Assembly: GCF_003857035.1 (NCBI RefSeq)
Contig: NZ_QGSY01000177.1
Coordinates: 1 to 64,000 of the forward strand
Direction of reading: 5' to 3'
Source: Micromonospora arida
Lineage (GTDB): Bacteria; Actinomycetota; Actinomycetes; Mycobacteriales; Micromonosporaceae
DNA length: 64,000 bases
In this document: positions 26,559 to 34,054 of the stretch, piece by piece
Layout of the letters: each line of letters opens with the position of its first letter
Position numbering within the stretch: position 1 is the first letter of the stretch
Made by a program: the position numbers and the translations under genes
The notes under the pieces: generated by a model
Told to the model about the DNA's origin: nothing
The model's database searches: none
What the model saw: only the letters and a program-made list of their open reading frames with translations

Positions 26559-26985
26559 CAGTGTCCCCGATCGTCACCGAGGAGGCCGGGCCCAGCGTGA
26601 TCGGCAGGTGCTGCTCGGCCTGCCCCACGAAGAGCGCCACCTCGTACGCCATGTCACCGACCTCGACGTCGTCACCGGCGATCCGCACGGTGAGGATGGT
26701 CCCGTTCGGGATGGTGGCGATGAACAGGAACGCTCGCGACATCTGCACCACGACCTGGCGCAGCCGACCCGCGTCACAGGTCCGGGTGGCCGCCAGCCCC
26801 AACGCGATCAGTCCGGCGACCACGCCGGAGATCTGCTCGGCCAGCTTCGCTCCCACCCGCCGTGAGCCGCCGAGCGGCAGCCCGTCCGGTGAGAGCACCA
26901 CTGCGAACTCCGCGCCGTGTACCCGGTCGACCAGGTTGTTCAGGGCGTCGGTCAGGCCGTCCTCGGTGACCACTGCAGACGTCAT
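26536..26985 (-). CDS. roadblock/LC7 domain protein (CvnB-like)
   Basis: 149 residues. Roadblock/LC7 fold: ALNNLVDRVHGAEFAVVLSPDG opening, then AKLAEQISGVVAGLIALG, and the second half QVVVQMSRAFLFIATIPNGT with EVALFVGQAEQHLP. Homologues act as GTPase-activating or scaffold proteins (MglB, CvnB). Its ATG overlaps the kinase stop (26982-26985), so it is translated with the kinase. The GTPase partner expected in conservons is not encoded in this operon. Confidence 0.92.
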   Translation of the reverse strand: MTSAVVTEDGLTDALNNLVDRVHGAEFAVVLSPDGLPLGGSRRVGAKLAEQISGVVAGLIALGLAATRTCDAGRLRQVVVQMSRAFLFIATIPNGTILTVRIAGDDVEVGDMAYEVALFVGQAEQHLPITLGPASSVTIGDTGAHQRHH

Positions 26986-28934
26986 CGTTGTCTCCTTGCT
27001 GTTCTGGCGACTGGCAACTCAACCGTGTCGAGGCTGGTCCTGCCGTGTTCCGGGCCGTTCGGCCCGGGTTGGCGGACCCGCGTCGGCAGCGTGCCGTTGC
27101 CGTTGGGGTCGGTCAGGTCGGCGCCGGTGCGGGCCGGTGGGTACGGGCTGTCGGGTGGTGCGTCGGCCGGTGCGCGGCCGGTGTCGGTGACCGTGATCAG
27201 CCGGGAGGGTAGGAGCACGATGGCGGCCGTCCCGCCGCGCCGGCTGGGGCTTAGCGAGACGTGGGCGCCGCAGCGGCCGGCCAGTACGGCGGCGGCGTAC
27301 CAGCCGGCGAGGCTCGCCGGCGGGCCGTCCGGTGGGGGATTGCCGAGCAGGTGGTTCGCCTCGGCGAGCGCGGCGGCGTCCAGGCCGGGTCCGTCGTCGA
27401 CAACGAGGACGGCACACCCCTGCGGTCGCTGTTCGCCGCTGATCCGGACGGTGGTCTCCGCCCCGGAGAAGGCCAGGGCGTTCTCGATCAGCTCCGCCAG
27501 CAGGTGGATGACGTCCGTGACTGCCGACCCCGCGAGCGACCACGGCCAGTGTGGCGCGATCAGGACCCGGTGGTAGTCCGGCACTTCGGCGACCGCGCCG
27601 CGCGCCACGTCGAGCAGCGGCACCGGGCGTCGCCAGCGGCGGGCGGGTGTCGCGCCAGCCAGGGCGATCAGTTTCTCCACGTTGCGTCGGACCCGGGTGG
27701 TGAGGTGGTCGAGTTGGAACAGCTCGCCGGTCTCCTCGGTGGACCGTTCCCGACGTTGCATCCCGTCCAGCAGGCTGAGCTGATCGCGCAGCAGGACCTG
27801 GTTGCGTCGGGTCAGCCCCAGGAACAGCTCCCGCTCGGCGTCACCCCCTGGCGTCGCGGGTTCCTGGGCTGGGGCCGGCGTGTCCGGCACCGGAGCCGGA
27901 AGGTCGGCGTCGGTCCTGGTCAGCTCGTCGGTCAGGCGTCGGACGGTGCCCACCCAGCTCAGCAGGAGCACGAGCACGACGATGAGGCCGAGCCCCACGA
28001 CGGCCCCGGTACGCGCGATGAGCACGGCGGCACCGGGGGTGGCCCGCTCGACGCTGCTGCGGGCGGTGTCCGTCACCAGCGTCTGCAGCGCGCCTAGGGC
28101 GGCGTCCGCCGCGACCCGCCAGCCCTGGACGGTGAGACCGGCAAGGGCGTTGGCGGTGCCGGGCTGGAGCAGCAGCCGGTCCTCCAGGGCGAGCAGAGCC
28201 GCGAACTCGGGGCCGGCCGCGAGGCGCTGATGCTCGTCCTGGCCGTCGGGCGGAAGCCCGGCCGCTGCCTCGGTGCGCGCGTACCGCTGGATGCTGACCA
28301 GCGCGGTCAGCCGGCGCCGCTCGTCGGTGCCGAGCCGTGCGCCGGTCAGGGCCGCGCTGAGCACTGTGTCCTCCCGGGCGAGCAACTCCCGGGCGCGGGC
28401 CAGCGCGATCACCGCGCGGGTGTCGGCGGCCAACCCGCTCTCGTACGCGCCCCACTCCGGGCCGTACACCCGGAAGGCGACGTCGACGATCTCGTCGTAC
28501 CCGTCGACTGCCGCGCCCTGGTCGAGCCGGCCGGTGTCCACCTGGGACCGGGAGGTGCCCAGGCCGTCGAGCCGTCGGACCAGCTCGCCGGCCCGGTCGC
28601 GGACGGTGCCGGCGCTGAGCAACCGGAGGTCGCGGCCCTTGGTGAACTCGCGGATCTCGGCGGCGGCGCGGTCGGTGCCTTCGCGGGCCCCGACCAGCGC
28701 GGGGGTCGTCTGCCCCGCCCCGGCGATCGTCTCGGCGGTGATCCGGCGTTCCGTCTGGAGGCTCAGAATCAGGCGGTCGATGGGCTGGCCCAGTGTGTCC
28801 GCCAGCGCCCGGACGCGCAGCAGGTCGACGGCGTCCTGGCTGGACACGTAGGCCGCGTACGACCAGAGCGTGATCAGCACGGCGGCCAGCACGGCCAGCC
28901 TGGTCCGGATCAGCCGAACGTCGTTACGGGTCAT
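26982..28934 (-). CDS. conservon-type sensor histidine kinase with extracellular helical sensor (CvnA-like)
   Basis: 650 residues. First membrane helix at about 10-30. A large all-helical extracytoplasmic domain of nitrate/nitrite-sensor (NIT) type follows (about 40-315; QTERRITAETIAGAG, ALARARELLAREDTVLSAAL). A second membrane helix lies at about 320-345, then a HAMP-like linker. The atypical kinase core has His410 (LFQLDHLTTRVRRN), N-box LLAELIENALAFSGAE and G-box VVDDGPGLD. The DHL phosphoacceptor is typical of CvnA kinases, which often lack a paired response regulator. Both ends overlap neighbours: 4 bases with the LuxR gene upstream and 4 with the roadblock gene. The ligand is unknown. 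Confidence 0.9.
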   Translation of the reverse strand: MTRNDVRLIRTRLAVLAAVLITLWSYAAYVSSQDAVDLLRVRALADTLGQPIDRLILSLQTERRITAETIAGAGQTTPALVGAREGTDRAAAEIREFTKGRDLRLLSAGTVRDRAGELVRRLDGLGTSRSQVDTGRLDQGAAVDGYDEIVDVAFRVYGPEWGAYESGLAADTRAVIALARARELLAREDTVLSAALTGARLGTDERRRLTALVSIQRYARTEAAAGLPPDGQDEHQRLAAGPEFAALLALEDRLLLQPGTANALAGLTVQGWRVAADAALGALQTLVTDTARSSVERATPGAAVLIARTGAVVGLGLIVVLVLLLSWVGTVRRLTDELTRTDADLPAPVPDTPAPAQEPATPGGDAERELFLGLTRRNQVLLRDQLSLLDGMQRRERSTEETGELFQLDHLTTRVRRNVEKLIALAGATPARRWRRPVPLLDVARGAVAEVPDYHRVLIAPHWPWSLAGSAVTDVIHLLAELIENALAFSGAETTVRISGEQRPQGCAVLVVDDGPGLDAAALAEANHLLGNPPPDGPPASLAGWYAAAVLAGRCGAHVSLSPSRRGGTAAIVLLPSRLITVTDTGRAPADAPPDSPYPPARTGADLTDPNGNGTLPTRVRQPGPNGPEHGRTSLDTVELPVARTARRQR

Positions 28935-31501
28935 CGGGTCGCCCGCTGCGGCCACGGTTGCCCCGCCGTGTCGCTGGCCCGGTCGGCGACGAGGGTGCGC
29001 AGCAGCGCCAGCAGTTCGGTGCGGTTGGCGCAGTTGAGCCGGTTGCGCATCCGTGCCACGTGGTGTTCGACGGTCTTGGCCGAGATGAAGAGCCGATCGC
29101 CGATCTCCCGGTAGGTCAATCCGGCCAGCACCAGCTCGGCGACCTCGTACTCGCGGTCGCTGAGACCGTGCTGCGTGGGGCCGGCGACCCGTGCCGTGCT
29201 CGCACCGGCCGTCGGTGTCTGCCCGCTCTGCCCACCGGAGGGCCGCCCCTGCAACGCTCGGGCGCACTCCAGCAGGGTGGTCATCGCCCGTCGGTCCGCG
29301 GTGCGGATGGCGGCCTGCCCGGCGAGGCGGGCGCCGTCCCAGCACAACCCGGTGTCGTGCAGCCCTCGGGCGGCGGCCTCCACCCGGGTCGGGTCTACGA
29401 CCCCCCGGAGCACCTCCACCCAGCTCTCCGCGGCCGCGGCGACCACGGCCGCGTACCGGCTGTGACCAGCGGCGGCGAGCAACGCCGCGACGTGTTCGTC
29501 GGCGATCGTCGGCTCGCCGGTCAGGATGGCGGCGTGCAACCCGCTCCAGTGCAGCGGCACACTCCACAGTGGCGGGTTGTCGAGGCGGTCGAGCAGCGCA
29601 CGCCCCTGGTGCAGGTACGGCTCCAGCCGGGCCAGGTCACCCAGCCGCGCGCCCGCGATGGCCAGCTCACCCAACGGCAGCAGGGTGAACAGGTCGACGG
29701 GGTGCCGCACCACGGCCTCCAGCGCCTGCCCCCAACCCCGCTTGAGCGCCCCGAGGTCACTGTTGCGCCGGCCGATGCCCATCCGGATCGCGGCGGCGAA
29801 GAGGTGGTCGCGTGACTCCAGTGGTCGCCCGTCGAGCGTCACCGTGGCGAGCCGCTCGCCGGCGGCGTGGATCTCGCCACGGACCATCAGGATCCAGGCC
29901 TGCAACAGCCGGTGGCGGCGGGCCATCAGCGGGCCGCCGACACCGGCGCCCAGGGCGCGGTGCAGCACCCGCTCGGCGATTTCCAGCTCACCGCAGTGCA
30001 CCGCCGTCAACGCGGCGAGGGCCGCCGGGCTGTCCGGCAGCAGCGCCGCCCGGCCGTCCGGCTCCAGCAGCGCGGCGGCCTGCACGAGCGCGGAGAGCGC
30101 GGCGGTCGGCGGGCCGGTCACGCTCTCCCGTACACCGTTGGCCATCAGTCGGGCGGCGCTGGCGTGCAGGGTCGGGGGTTCGCCCGCCGGGTCACCCGCT
30201 GGCGACTCGGTGCTGGCGGCCGGGTCACCGGCGGCCAGCCCGCCGACGATGGCGAACGCCGCCGCCGAGGCGGTGCCCGACCACCGGAACAGCTCGACGC
30301 TGCGACCGACGTGACCACGGTGGGCCAGGGCGGTGGCGGCGACCACGGCCGCCTCGGAGCGCTCCGGGGGAGCGGCCGTGGCCAGGAGTCGGTCCGCCAG
30401 GCGAAGCGCGTCGTCGAGGTCACCGGCGAGCGCGGCGGCGAGCGCCTGCCGCGCGTTGGGTGGGCGCCCGGCCGCCGTGGCCGCCGCGAACAGCTCGGCG
30501 GCGAACGCCGGCTCCTCGGCCAGCGCCTCGTCCGCCGCGGCGGCCAGGGTCGCGGCCGGGCAGTCGCCGAGCGCGCCGACCGCGAGCAGGGAGCGGACCA
30601 GCGGCAGCACCGCGCCACCCCGAGCGAGCTGCAACTCGGTGAGCCGCCGCCAGACCGCTGTCCGCTCGGTGGTGGGGCTGAGTGTCGCGACGGCCCGCCG
30701 GACGATCGGTGCGAGCCGGCCGTCCGCGCCGAGCAGCCCGGCCGCCCTGGTCGTGGCGATCAGTTCGTCGACTCCGGCGGGGTCCCGGCCCAGCAGCGCG
30801 CCGAGCATGCTCACCGGCAGCGCCCCGCCGGCCGCGACAGCGAGCAGCAGTCGACGTACCGCGGCGGGCTGGACGTCCAGGTCCGGCCCGAATTCGAGGA
30901 TGACGGACCGGGGTGGGTCCACCGCGCCGGTCCGGGTCTCCGCGCCGGCCAGCCCGCGGGCCAGCCGTTCCACGTCCCGGGGTACGCCGGCGGTCTGCGT
31001 GTGGACGAAGTCGACCAGGTCGGCGGGGCGGCCCAGCTCGGGTGTGGCGGCGAGATGGGCGGCGGTCTGCTCCCGGGTGAACGGCGTGAGCAGCACGGCC
31101 TGCCCGTCGCGTCGCAGGGCGTCGACCAGCTCACTGAACGCCGCTGAGCGGGGCCACGGGCGGTGGGCCACCACCAACCGGTGTCGCCGGCCGGCGACCA
31201 GACGCAGCAGCGCTTCGGTCCGCGCGTCGTCGAGCAGGTGCGCGTCGTCGACCAGCACCACGGTGTCGGGGTCGACCGGCTCGTCCGGCTCCGGGGCGGC
31301 CGTGCGGACGGCGATCCCGGCGCGCTGGTGAATGCGCTCCAGCTCGGCGAGGAGCGCGGTCTTTCCGTGACCGGCCGGGCCGGCGACGCCGACGGCGAGC
31401 GGGCCGGTCGGGTCCTGCGCGACCGTGTCCAGTAGTGCCTGCAACCCCTTGTCCAGGGTCAACCCTGGTGCGGCGAGGTCATTCATGATCATCGGGGTCA
31501 T
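28931..31501 (-). CDS. iniR: large ATPase/LuxR regulator, IniR-like
   Basis: 856 residues. N-terminal AAA/STAND ATPase with Walker A GVAGPAGHGKTALLAEL (Lys47) and Walker B DTVVLVDDAHLLDD. A long alpha-helical, TPR-like middle (about 300-770) leads to a C-terminal LuxR helix-turn-helix at about 785-845 (LSDREYEVAELVLAGLTYRE, RLFISAKTVEHHVARMRNRL). Size and layout match mycobacterial IniR (Rv0339c), which controls iniBAC; here iniB, iniA and iniC homologues lie just across the divergent promoter. That context supports the call, although the protein family (LAL-type regulators) is broad. Its ATG overlaps the Hsp70-like stop. Confidence 0.85.
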   Translation of the reverse strand: MTPMIMNDLAAPGLTLDKGLQALLDTVAQDPTGPLAVGVAGPAGHGKTALLAELERIHQRAGIAVRTAAPEPDEPVDPDTVVLVDDAHLLDDARTEALLRLVAGRRHRLVVAHRPWPRSAAFSELVDALRRDGQAVLLTPFTREQTAAHLAATPELGRPADLVDFVHTQTAGVPRDVERLARGLAGAETRTGAVDPPRSVILEFGPDLDVQPAAVRRLLLAVAAGGALPVSMLGALLGRDPAGVDELIATTRAAGLLGADGRLAPIVRRAVATLSPTTERTAVWRRLTELQLARGGAVLPLVRSLLAVGALGDCPAATLAAAADEALAEEPAFAAELFAAATAAGRPPNARQALAAALAGDLDDALRLADRLLATAAPPERSEAAVVAATALAHRGHVGRSVELFRWSGTASAAAFAIVGGLAAGDPAASTESPAGDPAGEPPTLHASAARLMANGVRESVTGPPTAALSALVQAAALLEPDGRAALLPDSPAALAALTAVHCGELEIAERVLHRALGAGVGGPLMARRHRLLQAWILMVRGEIHAAGERLATVTLDGRPLESRDHLFAAAIRMGIGRRNSDLGALKRGWGQALEAVVRHPVDLFTLLPLGELAIAGARLGDLARLEPYLHQGRALLDRLDNPPLWSVPLHWSGLHAAILTGEPTIADEHVAALLAAAGHSRYAAVVAAAAESWVEVLRGVVDPTRVEAAARGLHDTGLCWDGARLAGQAAIRTADRRAMTTLLECARALQGRPSGGQSGQTPTAGASTARVAGPTQHGLSDREYEVAELVLAGLTYREIGDRLFISAKTVEHHVARMRNRLNCANRTELLALLRTLVADRASDTAGQPWPQRATR

Positions 31502-32757
31502 CCTTCGCGTCCACGACCGCGGGCCAGCGCCAGGCGGGACGGCTTCGGCAGTTCCAGTGGGAGGACCCGGACCGGGGGCCGCGGTGGCGGTTCGCCCGGA
31601 ACGGTGTGATGGGCTCGGCGTGGTGCCGGGAGGGTCGCCCGCCCGGCACCGCTGACCGGGGCCGGGACGCGGGCCGGCGGCGGCTGGCGAGGGCGTGGTG
31701 ACACCACCTGACAGGCGGCCATCGCCGCCCCGGTGGCGGCGGTCAACTGTGCGTCCGGCTCCACCTCGACGGGCACCGGGAGGGCCGCGCCGATCAACTC
31801 GGTCACGAGCGGGACCCGGGTGGAGCCGCCGGCCAGCAGGACGCCGTCGAGCTGCGCCGAAGTCAGGTCGGCGCTGCGCACGGCCCGGAGCAGGAGGTCG
31901 ACGGTGGCCTGCACCGTCGGGCGGATCATGGCCTCGAACTGCGCCCGGGTCACCGGCACCCGCGCCGGGCCGCTCGGCAGCGTCAGCACCACGTCAGCCG
32001 TGAGGTCCACCGTCAGCACCCGCTTGACCCGGTCACACTCCGCGCGCAGCCCGCGCAGCGCGGCCTGGGCCCCGCGACGTCCGGTCGCGGCCAACTCCCG
32101 GGCCAGCACGGTACGCGCATGCTCGGCGAGCGCCTCGTCGAAGTCGGCGCCTCCGATCGAGTCGAGACCCTGCGGGGTGCCGAACGTCTCGTACGTGCCG
32201 CGCGGGGTGCGGCGCACCAGAGCCGCCTCGAAACTGTTGCCCCCCAGGGCGTAGACGACGGCCGTGCTGCCCGCGAACCCGCGAGCGGCGTGGCTCTCGG
32301 CGACGGTGACCGTGCGGGGCAGCAACGTCACGTGTCGTAGGCCGAGGTCCGACAGGGCCCGGTGCAGCACCTCCCGCCGGTAGGGCCGCCACCCCGCCGG
32401 GTGGCTGAGCACGATCGCCTCGGCCGCCCCACCCTCCAGGGCGTGGACCCGCTCCACCACCCACGCCGCCAGCTCGGCGGTCAGCGTCTGCGGCGCGCAC
32501 GGCTCGCCGCCGAGCAGCACCGGCACGTCGTCGCCGATCCGGTGGACGAAGTCCCGGGTGGTGCGGCTGCCGTCGTCGGTCACCGGCTCGCCGACGCGCA
32601 GCGAACCGTCCTCGGCCAGGCACAACACCGACGGCATGAGAGGTGAGCCGGCGCTCAGCGGGACGGCCTCGGGACGGGTCCAGGTCGCGCCACGTCGCCG
32701 TGCGACGGCGGCGGCCGTGTTGCTGCTTCCGATGTCTATCCCCAGGACGTACGGCAT
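31498..32757 (-). CDS. Hsp70-family ATPase lacking the substrate-binding domain
   Basis: 419 residues. Only the actin-like nucleotide-binding domain is present (about 1-340): phosphate-1 motif VLGIDIGSSNTAAAVA, phosphate-2-like AVVYALGGNSFEAALVR, and adenosine motif GVLLAGGSTRVPLVTELIG. After it comes a Pro/Arg-rich tail of about 70 residues instead of the peptide-binding domain of DnaK, which is over 600 residues long. It is therefore unlikely to be a general chaperone and may act as an ATP-driven switch. First gene of the minus-strand operon; GGGGAG precedes its ATG. Stop overlaps the next start in an ATGA. Confidence 0.88.
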   Translation of the reverse strand: MPYVLGIDIGSSNTAAAVARRRGATWTRPEAVPLSAGSPLMPSVLCLAEDGSLRVGEPVTDDGSRTTRDFVHRIGDDVPVLLGGEPCAPQTLTAELAAWVVERVHALEGGAAEAIVLSHPAGWRPYRREVLHRALSDLGLRHVTLLPRTVTVAESHAARGFAGSTAVVYALGGNSFEAALVRRTPRGTYETFGTPQGLDSIGGADFDEALAEHARTVLARELAATGRRGAQAALRGLRAECDRVKRVLTVDLTADVVLTLPSGPARVPVTRAQFEAMIRPTVQATVDLLLRAVRSADLTSAQLDGVLLAGGSTRVPLVTELIGAALPVPVEVEPDAQLTAATGAAMAACQVVSPRPRQPPPARVPAPVSGAGRATLPAPRRAHHTVPGEPPPRPPVRVLPLELPKPSRLALARGRGREG

Positions 32758-33057
32758 CGTCTCTGTCTCTCCCCGTGAGTCGGCCGGTCGGTGGCGATGG
32801 CGTCGGCTGCCCGACGACCCACCCCCGGCGAACCCCGCGGGCTCCTACGTTCGTACCAGAGATCAGTCCCTGGTCGGGACCCTAATCTCGGCGGGACGGT
32901 TTCCCCCTGTCCCCCTAACGTACGAGGTGGCGGAGCCCCTAGTTCAACCGGCCCGGATGCGGGCTCAGCCCCGATGCCCGGGGGTGGGCGCCCGCAATAG
33001 CGTCGTCACTGTCGACGTACGACACCCGCCAATGCCACATCCGAGGAGAACCGGCAC
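32758..33057. promoter_or_regulatory. divergent promoter region of the Ini locus
   Basis: 300 bases between the Hsp70-like gene and the iniB-like gene, without a supportable ORF. Three copies of the short motif CCCTA(A/G) occur at 32880-32885, 32913-32918 and 32937-32942, and two ACGT-centred stretches at about 32917 and 33015. These may be regulator sites. No clear -35/-10 pair was found. An AGGAG at 33043-33047 serves iniB. Confidence 0.45.
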
Positions 33058-33942
33058 ATGGACTCGCAGCAGACGCTCCACGACTTCGTGCTCGACCTAC
33101 TCACGAACCCGGACGCGCGGTCGGCCTTCGACCTCGACCCCGAGGGTGCGTTGCGGGGCGCCGGGCTCACCGACATCACCGCTGCGGACGTGCAGGACGT
33201 CGTACCGCTGGTCGTCGACTACGCGCCGGGTGCGGGCCTCGCGCCGTTGGCCTCGCCGGTCGGGCAGCTCGGGCTTGACCCGCTGCTCACCGACACCACC
33301 GACGTGGTGGGTCAGTTGCAGAGCGTGGCGCAGCAGATCAGCGTCACCAGCTCGCCCAGTGGCGTGGACGTCAAGGCCGGCGTGCTCGGCGCCATCGCGG
33401 TCGACCCGTCGACCGCCGCAGCCGGGGTCACCGTGCTGCCGGGCATCGGTCTGGGTGTCGGTCCGTACGGCCTCGACAGCGACCTGGCCGGTGTCTCCGA
33501 CGTGGCGCACACCCTCGACGCCGACGTGGTGCAGCCGGTGGACGCGATCGCGGACCCGGTGCTCGGGGACGTCACCGGCACCGTCGGCGACCCGAGCGGT
33601 CTGCTCGGCGTCACTGACTCGAACCTGATCGGCGGCGACCTGACCGGCGGTGCCCTCTCCGGCACCCACGGTCAGATCGGCGGGGTCGTCAGCTCCCTCG
33701 GTGTCGACGACACCCTCAACGGGCTGGGCCTCGGGCACGGAGACGGCATCGTCGGCGGGGTCCCGCCGCTCGACGTGCCGTCGACGGTGGGCGGCGTGAC
33801 GCACCAGGTGGACAGCCTCCTCCCCGGTGTCACCGACACGGTCGGTGACGTGACCGGTGGGGTCACCGATGGTGTGCTCGGCGGCGACTCGCACGCCTCG
33901 TCCGATCACGGGCTGCTGGGTATCACCGGCGGTCTGCTCTGA
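33058..33942 (+). CDS. iniB: IniB-like protein (IniB N-terminal domain)
   Basis: 294 residues. Residues 1-55 match the IniB N-terminal domain (TLHDFVLDLLTNPDARSAFD, PEGALRGAGLTDITAADVQD). The rest is a low-complexity Gly/Asp/Val/Thr sequence with repeats such as TGGVTDGVLGG and DTVGDVTGG. In mycobacteria iniB opens the isoniazid-inducible iniBAC operon and is Gly/Ala-rich; the function remains unclear, but cell-envelope stress induces it. There is no signal peptide. It is followed by a hairpin (33965-33995) before iniA. Confidence 0.85.
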   Translation: MDSQQTLHDFVLDLLTNPDARSAFDLDPEGALRGAGLTDITAADVQDVVPLVVDYAPGAGLAPLASPVGQLGLDPLLTDTTDVVGQLQSVAQQISVTSSPSGVDVKAGVLGAIAVDPSTAAAGVTVLPGIGLGVGPYGLDSDLAGVSDVAHTLDADVVQPVDAIADPVLGDVTGTVGDPSGLLGVTDSNLIGGDLTGGALSGTHGQIGGVVSSLGVDDTLNGLGLGHGDGIVGGVPPLDVPSTVGGVTHQVDSLLPGVTDTVGDVTGGVTDGVLGGDSHASSDHGLLGITGGLL

Positions 33943-33964
33943 TCCGGATCTCCGGGCGGAGCGG

Positions 33965-33995
33965 AGGGCCGGATCGTCTCGGGCGATCCGGCCCT
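33965..33995 (+). terminator. hairpin between iniB and iniA, possible attenuator
   Basis: A perfect 12-bp stem (33965-33976 with 33984-33995) and 7-base loop lies 23 bases after the iniB stop and 60 bases before iniA. It could partly terminate transcription and lower iniA/iniC expression relative to iniB, or protect the iniB message end. The AT-rich patch at about 34020-34035 after it might hold a weak separate promoter. Confidence 0.5.
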
Positions 33996-34054
33996 TCCCG
34001 GTTCCACATCCGGTCCCTCTTGATAATTGAGCCGAAATCCGCACACTTGGTGCG

